A stretch of 64,000 nucleotides of DNA from Bdellovibrio bacteriovorus str. Tiberius (GTDB lineage Bacteria; Bdellovibrionota; Bdellovibrionia; Bdellovibrionales; Bdellovibrionaceae). This document shows positions 43,907 through 52,000 of this stretch, in pieces. The stretch spans positions 1,922,001 to 1,986,000 of the forward strand of contig NC_019567.1 of assembly GCF_000317895.1 (NCBI RefSeq), read 5' to 3'. Every line of letters begins with the position of its first letter. Positions within the stretch are counted from its first letter, which is position 1. The notes beneath the pieces were generated by a model. It made no database searches, was not told the origin of the DNA, and saw only the letters and a list, made by a program, of their open reading frames with translations. The position numbers and the translations under genes were made by a program.

Positions 43907-44671
43907 CTAATTGGATTTCGGGGGAAGGATGGGGAAGCACTGCAGATTCACGCGGTAAAGGTCGCCCTTCTTGGATTTTTCATCCAATTCAAAGACGTCG
44001 TCGCGAAACTTTAGCGTCAGTTTCTTAAGTTTCTTGAATTGTTTTTCGTCCAGGGCCACGGTCAGGAAAGAATAGTCACGTTCTTGCACCGGGACACGGG
44101 AAAGCATCTGCCTTGCCAGTTCCAACGTGTTCAAATGGGCCTGCTGCAGGGATCGGGAAGGGATGTCGTGAGGCGAATACAAGTTCTTGTGGTTGCGCTC
44201 CCATACAGGGCCTTTGCGGGAAATAACCTGCAGGTCTTCCAGATTTTCCAGGCATTCGTTCACGCGGGGCTCGTTGATTCCGGTTTTGGCGGCGATCCAG
44301 GTTGCGGTGCTTTTGAAATCGGCCAGGCGAAACACTGCCAGAATCACAAAGTATTCCCATTCATCAAAGAGCACAGCATAGCGGCTGGGATCCAGTTTGT
44401 ATGAGGATTCGGCCGGTGGTTTGTTGACCCCCAGGCTTAGCAGGAACATTTCCTGATCTTTGGGAGCAAGGGAAAGCTTTTGCATCACTTTGGCAGCTTC
44501 TTGCAGGGGCACCAGGCGTTTGCCTTTGATAATCGAAGACACCGTGCCAGGATTCATTTCCAGAAACTGGGCGTAGGAACGCAAAGAATAGCGTTTGTTT
44601 CGGGCTTTCTTGGCCTGAAACTGTTCCTGAAGTTTGATTGCGAAATAAGGCAGATTCTCAAGTCCCGACAT
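43907..44671 (-). CDS. TIGR02147-family regulator, copy 2
   Basis: About 254 residues from ATG at 44671; a longer start at 44710 adds 13 residues that do not match the family start. The N-terminal HTH-like part (YSLRSYAQFLEMNPGTVSSI, then KGKRLVPLQEAAKVM) and a winged-helix-like middle (TWIAAKTGINEPRVNECLENL) follow the family plan. The C-terminal half has SRSLQQAHLNTLELARQ and a basic KKLKKLTLKFRDD tail. It is followed immediately by the exported MORN-like gene, and the stop overlaps its ribosome site. Confidence 0.83.
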   Translation of the reverse strand: MSGLENLPYFAIKLQEQFQAKKARNKRYSLRSYAQFLEMNPGTVSSIIKGKRLVPLQEAAKVMQKLSLAPKDQEMFLLSLGVNKPPAESSYKLDPSRYAVLFDEWEYFVILAVFRLADFKSTATWIAAKTGINEPRVNECLENLEDLQVISRKGPVWERNHKNLYSPHDIPSRSLQQAHLNTLELARQMLSRVPVQERDYSFLTVALDEKQFKKLKKLTLKFRDDVFELDEKSKKGDLYRVNLQCFPILPPKSN

Positions 44672-44814
44672 AAGAATCGCAGAACTAACAGCCCCCTCAA
44701 GTTCGAGCAAGTTTACATTAGGGAACAGGCGCTTTCATGGGGGCAATTGAAATAATTCGCCACTTCCTTTTGAAAAGAACGATGAAAACGACATTTCAAA
44801 AATGTAAGGAATAA

Positions 44815-45102
44815 CTACTTGGGATTTTTGTCGGTTTCTTCGCCAGTGTTCCATTTCTGATGGGCATTGTAAATAGCATCAGTTGTAGCCTGGCGCACGT
44901 ATTCAGCTTTCATTTCGTCTTCAGGTATGGAGTAAATTTCGCACATCTTCTTCAGTACATCGATTGGCGGCTTGCGATTGCCGCGCTCCAAATTGGAAAG
45001 AAACTGCGGTCGGTTGTAGCCGAGCAATTTTGCGGCGTCTTGTTGGGTTAGAAAAGCGCCGAGTCTCTTTTTTCGGATAAAGTCAGATAAGGACACGTCC
45101 AC
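44815..45102 (-). CDS. XRE-family HTH regulator
   Basis: A 95-residue protein with one XRE HTH (LTQQDAAKLLGYNRPQFLSN, then LERGNRKPPIDVLKKMCEIY). About 25 charged residues follow as a tail. Start is GTG at 45102. The target is unknown. It is a single gene in a regulator-rich stretch. Confidence 0.85.
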   Translation of the reverse strand: MDVSLSDFIRKKRLGAFLTQQDAAKLLGYNRPQFLSNLERGNRKPPIDVLKKMCEIYSIPEDEMKAEYVRQATTDAIYNAHQKWNTGEETDKNPK

Positions 45103-45339
45103 CTATGCATGATTAGTTCAGATTTAAGTTTGTTGCCTTAGTACTGATAATAAAGCGGACTCAAAAAATCCTCATGCGAAATTCAATTTCCTTGGAACTT
45201 GTCATAAATGTAAACCAATGAAGCTGTAAATAAACAACCACCATTGGTTGATAGTCGAAATACAATACAATTGCCAAGGCCCCACTCAATACTGATAAGG
45301 TACATTATAGGTAAAAGCTCGGTAAAAATGGAGTTTTTT
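45103..45339. promoter_or_regulatory. Gap between XRE and PAS genes, with inverted repeat
   Basis: 237 bases without a credible gene. AACCAATG (45213-45220) and CATTGGTT (45242-45249) form an 8-bp inverted repeat, overlapping CAACCA-N4-TGGTTG. It could be the XRE operator or an element of the PAS gene promoter. Confidence 0.4.
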
Positions 45340-46395
45340 ATGTCACTGGTACATCTCATCCGAAATGAGTTTGAAACACCCTCTTACATGACAGATGAAG
45401 AGGGCATTATCCACGTGTGGAGTCCCGCCGCAGAAAAATATTTTGGATTTTCAGAACAGGAAATTCTGGGTTCATCCGAGTATCAGCTGTTTTATGATAC
45501 CGCGGAAGAAGTAAGTCAGGGGGGAATTCGTTTCAGCTGGCGGTATCGCAGGGATGGTGAAGTGCTTTTCGTACAGGAACAGGTCGTGGAAATCTCTGAT
45601 CCGGATGATCACGACATTCGCTTTATGAAAGTGCTTACGGATTACACCGCGCAGTTTACTCCTGCTGAGGAATGTGAGTTGTGGGTTGCACACTATGCAA
45701 AACGCAGGGTCGGAGTGGCGGCCTTTGATTTGCAGTCTCAGCTTTTTTCCAGTCTGAATGAATCGTTCGCCAAAAACTTTGGTTATACTCACGATGAAAT
45801 CAAAGGCGTCAGTTACGGGTCTCTTTTGACCCCTGAATCCAGCAATCTCAGCCCGCGCGTGCTTGAAATCATGGGACGTGATGGGTGGGGAGTTTTCAAT
45901 GTGACTTATCGTCGCAAGGACAATACGACGGGTCTATTCAAGGCCGAGGTTGTTCCGGTGTGGCGTGATGGCCATGTGGTGATGAGTGCCTGCCACGCGA
46001 CCAATGAAGAATGGACTTCGGATATCAGCAAAGCTCTTGCAAAGACTGCCACCTGTGTCGTTGACAATATAGGCAAGGTTCACAGCTGGGGACCCGATGC
46101 CCCGATGTTGTATGGATACAGCGGAGAGGAACTTCAGGACTATTCATTACTGTGCGATGAAGGCAGCAAGGTGGAATGGTCCCCGCAGACTCGTTTTGGC
46201 TGGCGACGCCGCAAGGATAAAAGCCGCCTGTTTGTTCAGGAAACTATTTTGCCATTTGTGGATGATGGCATCGAAAATCAATTCTTGATCTATACCAAGG
46301 ATCTGACGAATCGTCTGTCAGACAGTGCCAAGAACAAAATGATGACCCTTCATCGGGGGAATGTCGTGGGCGCTCACAGTCTCTTGACCCAGTAA
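45340..46395 (+). CDS. Triple-PAS protein without output domain
   Basis: A 351-residue cytoplasmic protein from ATG at 45340 (TGGAG at 45329-45333 fits). Three PAS-like units can be seen: residues about 5-105 (YMTDEEGIIHVWSPAAEKYF), about 125-230 (FSSLNESFAKNFGYTHDEIK) and about 235-340 (VDNIGKVHSWGPDAPMLYGY). No kinase, GGDEF, EAL or HTH follows. It may act by protein-protein contact or as a signal buffer. No partner adjoins it in-operon. Confidence 0.82.
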   Translation: MSLVHLIRNEFETPSYMTDEEGIIHVWSPAAEKYFGFSEQEILGSSEYQLFYDTAEEVSQGGIRFSWRYRRDGEVLFVQEQVVEISDPDDHDIRFMKVLTDYTAQFTPAEECELWVAHYAKRRVGVAAFDLQSQLFSSLNESFAKNFGYTHDEIKGVSYGSLLTPESSNLSPRVLEIMGRDGWGVFNVTYRRKDNTTGLFKAEVVPVWRDGHVVMSACHATNEEWTSDISKALAKTATCVVDNIGKVHSWGPDAPMLYGYSGEELQDYSLLCDEGSKVEWSPQTRFGWRRRKDKSRLFVQETILPFVDDGIENQFLIYTKDLTNRLSDSAKNKMMTLHRGNVVGAHSLLTQ

Positions 46396-46429
46396 AAAAC
46401 AGGACAGAGCAGTCTACATCCCTCTGTCC
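46393..46429 (-). terminator. Terminator of the 60-aa Gln-rich protein gene
   Basis: CAGGACAGAG (46399-46408) pairs with CTCTGTCCTG (46421-46430). On the minus strand a TTTTTT run follows. It sits directly downstream of the stop at 46442. Confidence 0.85.
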
Positions 46430-46441
46430 TGCCTTATAAAT

Positions 46442-46624
46442 TTATCTGTTGGTACTTGTACGGTTGCCTTGTTGTTGCTGTTCCTGCCGGCCGCCGCTGC
46501 TTCTTTCAGAAGTCTGACCACCTTGTTGTGGCTGCTGCTGACGCTGCCCTTGACTGGATTCTCTTTCTTGATCTCTCTGATTTTGTTGCGAGCCTTGGTT
46601 TGGTCTTTGGTTATTGTCGCCCAT
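46442..46624 (-). CDS. Gln-rich disordered protein, 60 aa
   Basis: A 60-residue, entirely hydrophilic protein: Gln, Arg, Ser, Gly and Asn make up almost all of it, with QQNQRDQERE and RQQQPQQGGQ runs. AAGGAGGTATTT precedes the ATG, a near-perfect ribosome site. A proper terminator follows. A real gene despite the low complexity. It is similar in size and character to the 60-aa protein at 57633. The function is unknown; a stress or hydrophilin-like role is a guess. Confidence 0.75.
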   Translation of the reverse strand: MGDNNQRPNQGSQQNQRDQERESSQGQRQQQPQQGGQTSERSSGGRQEQQQQGNRTSTNR

Positions 46625-46727
46625 AAATACCTCCTTGTGGTGTATGGTTTCTGAAGTTAGGCTATTCCTTTTGCTTGGGCAGCGATATAATTACCTTCAT
46701 GATTTCAGACAGAGTCACGACTTTTAC

Positions 46728-46765
46728 TGGACTGTTTTTCACACAGTCCACCAGTTGTGGTGGAC
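46728..46765 (+). promoter_or_regulatory. Two mutually exclusive hairpins upstream of the response regulator
   Basis: Hairpin A: TGGACTG (46728-46734) with CAGTCCA (46744-46750). Hairpin B: GTCCACCA (46746-46753) with TGGTGGAC (46758-46765). They share 46746-46750, so only one can form. They lie 90-125 bases before the regulator's ATG. Could be a leader switch or overlapping operators. Confidence 0.45.
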
Positions 46766-46853
46766 ATTCATTGGTTATATTTAAAACGCGCTTTGAGAAA
46801 CTTGTGTGTAGGCTTCATGCACAGAACGAACGGTCCACATCAGGGAGTTTCGC

Positions 46854-47579
46854 ATGAAGTGTTTGTTGATTGAAGACGATCAGGAAATTGCAGGGCATAT
46901 TATCGAAAGTCTGGTCAGTATTTGTTATGACGTGAAATATGTTGATGATGGGACCAAAGGTCTGCAGGCGGCCCTGGTCGACCGCTACGATATAATTATT
47001 CTTGATATGATGATGCCCGGAATGATGGGCGCTGATCTGATTCAGGCTCTGCGAAAAAATAATATCAGCACCCCGGTTCTCGTTGTCAGCGCACTCAGTG
47101 CGACCAGTGATCGGGTGGAAGGATTAAGCCGGGGCGCAGATGACTATCTGCCAAAACCTTTTTCAATTCTTGAGCTGCAAATCCGGGTCAGAAATCTGGT
47201 GAAACGTTCTTCTCAAGCCGAAGAAATTGAAATTCGCTGTCAGGGGCTGCACTTAAACCGCATCCGTCGCGAGGTTTCCCGGGAAGGCAAAGTGATTGAT
47301 TTGCAGGACCGGGAATACCGCATGGTGGAACTGTTGATGTCCCATCCGGACAAGATCATCAATAAGCAGCTGATTCTGTCCCATATCTGGGGCTATCACT
47401 TTGATCCGCACACCAATATCGTCGATGTTCTGATGTGCCGCGTGCGTGCGAAGATCGACAAGGGATTTAATCAGCGCATGATCTATACAGTGCGCGGCGT
47501 GGGATACACTCTTCGCACCTCAAGCCGCTTGGCCGAAGTGAGCCGAGCTGACGGACGATTTACCTCGTCGTACTTTTAA
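46854..47579 (+). CDS. OmpR-family response regulator, orphan
   Basis: A 241-residue two-domain regulator. The receiver domain has the acidic EDD patch (residues 7-9), phospho-acceptor Asp in IIILDMMMPG, and LPKPF lysine. The winged-helix DNA-binding domain (about 130-225) ends with YTVRGVGYTLR, typical of OmpR/PhoB. No histidine kinase is next to it. Its end overlaps the next convergent gene by 4 bases. Confidence 0.93.
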   Translation: MKCLLIEDDQEIAGHIIESLVSICYDVKYVDDGTKGLQAALVDRYDIIILDMMMPGMMGADLIQALRKNNISTPVLVVSALSATSDRVEGLSRGADDYLPKPFSILELQIRVRNLVKRSSQAEEIEIRCQGLHLNRIRREVSREGKVIDLQDREYRMVELLMSHPDKIINKQLILSHIWGYHFDPHTNIVDVLMCRVRAKIDKGFNQRMIYTVRGVGYTLRTSSRLAEVSRADGRFTSSYF

Positions 47580-48016
47580 TAAGACTGCTCGTGGCAGTCT
47601 TTGAACAGCAAGCTGTGATTGCCCGTGCCGGACTGGTAGTACGAGTTCACAATATAGTAACCGACCTTTTTATCCTGGTCATAACGGAAGTCCACAGTCA
47701 GATAATCAAAACCGTGAGCTTCTTTATCCAGCTGGCAGGTGGTCAGAACCTGGTTGATCCCTTTGAATTCAAAGACGCTTTGGTCGCAAGAATCATTCTT
47801 GGGGTGGATGTTGATGCCACCGACCAGGCCTGCGCCATTTAAGGGCTCGGACTTAAAGATGTTGCCGCTTTCATCATAGATATCATGGCGAAGCTCTTGA
47901 AAATCAGCTGAAAAGACGATTTTTTCGTTATCCCATTTTTCAGATGTGCATACGATATTTGCGGCCCATGTTGCAGGGCTTGCAGTCAATACCAATGCAA
48001 ATAATCTTGATTTCAT
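47576..48016 (-). CDS. Exported hypothetical protein
   Basis: A 146-residue protein with a signal peptide (residues 1-18, ending TWA). The mature domain has four Cys and beta-rich sequence (NIVCTSEKWDNEKIVFSADF). It may be a small periplasmic or surface beta protein. No family recognised. Convergent with the response regulator, 4-base overlap. Confidence 0.68.
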   Translation of the reverse strand: MKSRLFALVLTASPATWAANIVCTSEKWDNEKIVFSADFQELRHDIYDESGNIFKSEPLNGAGLVGGINIHPKNDSCDQSVFEFKGINQVLTTCQLDKEAHGFDYLTVDFRYDQDKKVGYYIVNSYYQSGTGNHSLLFKDCHEQSY

Positions 48017-48156
48017 AGGTCCGCCTTATTTGAAAAGTGCCTCTATGGTTGATGGGGGTGGTCCTAGAGTCAATGTCGAGATATGGTGAGTGACAGAGTG
48101 TCATGGGATATTACCAGCAATTTACAATAAAAACTGTTTCGGCGTACAATGTGAAC

Positions 48157-48963
48157 ATGAAAAATCAGGGATTTTCTTATTTGAAGCGCGTTGTTCGAGT
48201 TGTGGCCATTTCTTATCTGGGAATTGTGTTCTTGTTGTACTTCTTCCAAGAGCGCTTCATCTTTTTCCCTAAAGTTCTTTCTGCGGATTATAAATTTCAA
48301 TTCGCCGGGGATTTTCAGGAAAAAATTCTGACTGTGGGCGATACTCAAGTTCACAGTTTGCTGTTCAAGGTTCCAGCTCCCAACGGGATGATTCTGTATT
48401 TCCACGGCAACGCCGGAGCCATGGACAGCTGGGGGGAAGTCGCCTTGGAGCTGTCGCAAAAATCCGGTTACAATGTTTGGATGGTGGATTACCCGGGATT
48501 TGGCAAAAGTACGGGGTCTGTCCGTTCGCAACAACAGCTGCTGGATGTGGCCCAGGCCTTTGTCAATGAGGCCCGGCGCGAGGGCCCAGAGCAGCGGTTG
48601 TTCATTTATGGCCGCTCGGTCGGTTCAGGAATCGCCGTAAAGACCGCCGCAGAAAATAAAGTTGATGGATTGATATTGGAAACTCCGTACACCAGTTTGT
48701 TTGAAATGGCGAAGCTGCGCTTTTCGTGGTTCCCACAGATTCTGTTGAAGTATTCGATGCCTTCAAGTCAGTGGATACAGAATGTGAACGCACCAATTTT
48801 GATAGTTCACGGCGACGCAGACCAGGTCATCCCGGCAGAGATGGGATACAAACTTTCTCAAGCTTCCAATAGGAGCACATACGTTCTTATTCCGGGAGGG
48901 AATCACAATAATCTCTCTGAATATGGAGCATACTGGGATGCTGTACTCTCTATCCTGAAGTAA
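48157..48963 (+). CDS. Alpha/beta hydrolase, BEM46/ABHD13-like
   Basis: A 268-residue membrane-anchored hydrolase from ATG at 48157; a frame start at 48103 adds 18 residues before the basic-hydrophobic anchor. TM about 12-30. The fold's oxyanion block YFHGNAGAMDSW, nucleophile elbow YGRSVGSG, and late HGDADQVIP and GGNHNNL (catalytic Asp and His) are all present. The BEM46/ABHD13 group has no settled substrate. Single gene. Confidence 0.88.
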   Translation: MKNQGFSYLKRVVRVVAISYLGIVFLLYFFQERFIFFPKVLSADYKFQFAGDFQEKILTVGDTQVHSLLFKVPAPNGMILYFHGNAGAMDSWGEVALELSQKSGYNVWMVDYPGFGKSTGSVRSQQQLLDVAQAFVNEARREGPEQRLFIYGRSVGSGIAVKTAAENKVDGLILETPYTSLFEMAKLRFSWFPQILLKYSMPSSQWIQNVNAPILIVHGDADQVIPAEMGYKLSQASNRSTYVLIPGGNHNNLSEYGAYWDAVLSILK

Positions 48964-49032
48964 GGAACACATTGTTAAGATTCAGAGAGGATTTTAGCTA
49001 AGAAGACTCGTGTTTCATCCGAAAAAAGAAAC

Positions 49033-52000
49033 ATGATCGGTTTTAATCTGGCACGTAATCTGGTGTTAGCCTCTCTGAAGTACGGTATTCCCGTAGCTTC
49101 GGTTGCTGTTGTTGCTCACTTTGTGGCGACTAAGCCTGTATCATCAGTTCAAGTCCAGTCTGAACAAAAGCAAAGAGCCCCGGCATCCGTTGTGATGTCT
49201 CAAGGCGGGACAGCGCCGTCAAATTATCAAAAAGAAAACCGATCCCATGGGTCCCATTTTTATCAGCAGCGTAGCAACCGTCCGGATTCAGGTTCTGCAT
49301 CCAGCGATCTTGGTTATCGGGAGGTGGAGGCTCCGGCTCCACCGCAAGAATCCAGTTTAAATTCTCAAGGGTATAGTTCTTCTGATGGTCAGGACTTGTC
49401 GTCTTACGCCATGAACTCTTCCAGTGCTGGTGGTTCTCGCAGCAGTAACGTGGTGGCGCGTTCGACAGCAGGGAGCTTAAAATCCAGGAAAGATGATGAC
49501 GAAGATGAAGAGTCCAGATCTGCCGAAGTGACGGCGGGGGCGGGTATTTCAACTGAGGCTGTTTCCGCAAAGGCCGAGTCGTCTTCAGGCAGCCGTCCTC
49601 GTGTGGATGTTCTATCGCCGCTGGTGAAGATCGCTTCGGCGCCGGCCTCGGTGGCGGAAACAGATTTTTCTGTGGAGTTTTCAGCCACTGATGATTCAGG
49701 TGTTGTCAGCTATTTCGAATGCCGTTTGAATTCAGAGCTTTGGGCGCGCTGTGAAAGTCCGGTTGTCTATTCTGATTTGGATGAAGGCGCTTACGCGTTT
49801 GCCGTGCGAGCTGCTGATAAATCCGGAAATGTCTCTGTGGCGGTCCAGCATGAATGGAAGGTGGACCTGACAGCTCCGGTCCTGACTATGACTTCTGTTC
49901 CAGCTTTAATGTCTAATTCTTTGATTGGTGTTTTTGGTCTGCATGGTGATGATGGGGTCGGTTCAGGGATTTTGAGATTTGAATGCAGCCAGGACGGAGT
50001 TCTTTATTCTGAGTGTCCCGCGATGGTGAGTATGGCGGTGACTTCAGGGGCGCGCACTCTGACGGCGCGGGCTATAGACAAGGTCGGGCATGAATCTTTG
50101 CCCGTGGCTTATTCCTGGGTGGTTGATATTATCGCCCCAACGTTGAATTTGACTTCAGTTCCAAATGTTCTGACGAACTCGACTTCTGCCACTTTTGATT
50201 TCCTGGGCAGTGACACGGGTGGATCTGACACGATTGCTGGCTATTTCTGTTCTGTGGATTCGGCAAGCTATGCTTCTTGCGTGCCGGGAGTGTCCTATGC
50301 GGCTTTGGCTGCAGGGGCAAAAACCTTTGACGTCTATGCGGTGGATGGGGCAGGCAATACGTCTATAGTTTCTCGTCATTTGTGGAAGATTGATATTGAG
50401 GCGCCGGTTGTAAGTTGGACGAAAGTTCCGGCGGTTCATTCCAATGAAAATCCCACGTCCTTTGAATTTTCTGCTGCTGATACCGGGGGTGGAGTTGTCA
50501 CTGGATTTGAGTGCCGCGTGAACAGTGGTGCTGTTGCTGCTTGTTCCAGTCCGTTTTCTACGGGCGCGCTGGGTGATGCCGCGCACTCATTTGCCGTCAG
50601 AGCTTTCGATTCTGCGGGAAATGTCGGGGCGTTTATAACGCATTCCTGGAGCCTGGATACATCAATTCCAGTTTTGACCGTAACAACGCCAGCTGCCAAC
50701 AATCAGGTAATCCCTGCTGCCAGCGTGGCTAATTTTACATTTGCCGGCAGTTGTTCTGAAGAGGGGCGTGCTGTGAGTCTGTCAGGCGCAGTTGCCGCGG
50801 CGACAACGTGTACTGCCGGTGCCTGGACAGTGTCTTTGGATTTACATTCTTTGACGGATGGTCCGGTTGCAATCGTGGTCAGTCAAACAGATGTGTCTGG
50901 AAATACAGCCACGGCGTCTCGCACAGTTTTGAAAGACACAACAGCGCCGCAAATCAGTCTGGGGACTGTGGCTGCGAAAAAAGGCGGCGATGCCACAGGT
51001 CTGTCATGGACTATGACAGAATATACCGCGCCTGCGGGATCTAATTTCCAGATCGATATCTTTGACGGCAGCAGTTGGTCGGCGTGGGGCAGTAAGGCAG
51101 CTACGGCAGGAGTGAACAGTGCCGTGGCTTACACCGCGTCCAGCCTGACGGTTCCGGTCCTTAATACGACACATGCCCAAGTTCGGGTGTCCTTCACAGA
51201 TGCAGCAGGAAACCACACTGCAGTGACTTCCAGCGATTTCTTGATCGACAGTCTGGGGCCTGTTGTGGGCAGCGTGACGGTGAATAGCGGGGACGGGCAA
51301 AGCTCCAATAACAATATTGCTATTGCGGCAAGTGTTACGGATGTTCTTTCCAGGGTCCTGAAGGTTTGTACAAAAAACACCAGCGTTCAGCCTTTGGTGT
51401 CGGATGGTTGCTGGGTTAATCTGGCAAGTTATGGTGTGACTCCGGCACAAAGTATTTCCACGTCAGACATCTATCATAACGTGGGTCTGGCTTCGGGTTC
51501 TTACAATGTGCATGTATGGTTTATGGACGAGGTCGGAAATATTTCCCCAGCTGGCGGTAATTCGGGTGTTGTGACTTACAATTCTCCGACGCCGCCATTG
51601 ATTGAAAATCTGCAGGTGTCATCGACCGACACCCCTTCGGTGCCTTTAAGCAGCACGGATCTTATGGTCGGGGCTGGGCAAAGCATTTATGTGAAATGGA
51701 AAGTTTCCAGCACCTCGGGTCTGGGATCTGCTCCTGTGAAGATCTCCTATTCTGTTGATGACCTTACCTATTCAGGCGGTCCGGCTTCAGCGCTGGCGAA
51801 TGCTGCCAATGGTGCTTGTGCACTGACGGGCGGATTTACAGGTTGTGCTGTTTTGCCGGCGCCGCAAGGAACGTACTTTAAAACGCGCGTGGAAATCACC
51901 GATACCAAAGGATTTATCAGTGTCAGCGTCAGTAACTCGATGAATGCGGGGGCGGTGCGTTTTGTTGCCGGAAGCACGGATCTGGGGTTGGGCGCCAGTG

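Noticed and set aside
46675-46857. 60-aa plus-strand open frame before the response regulator
   Set aside because: It runs through the two hairpins, lacks a ribosome site and overlaps the regulator start.
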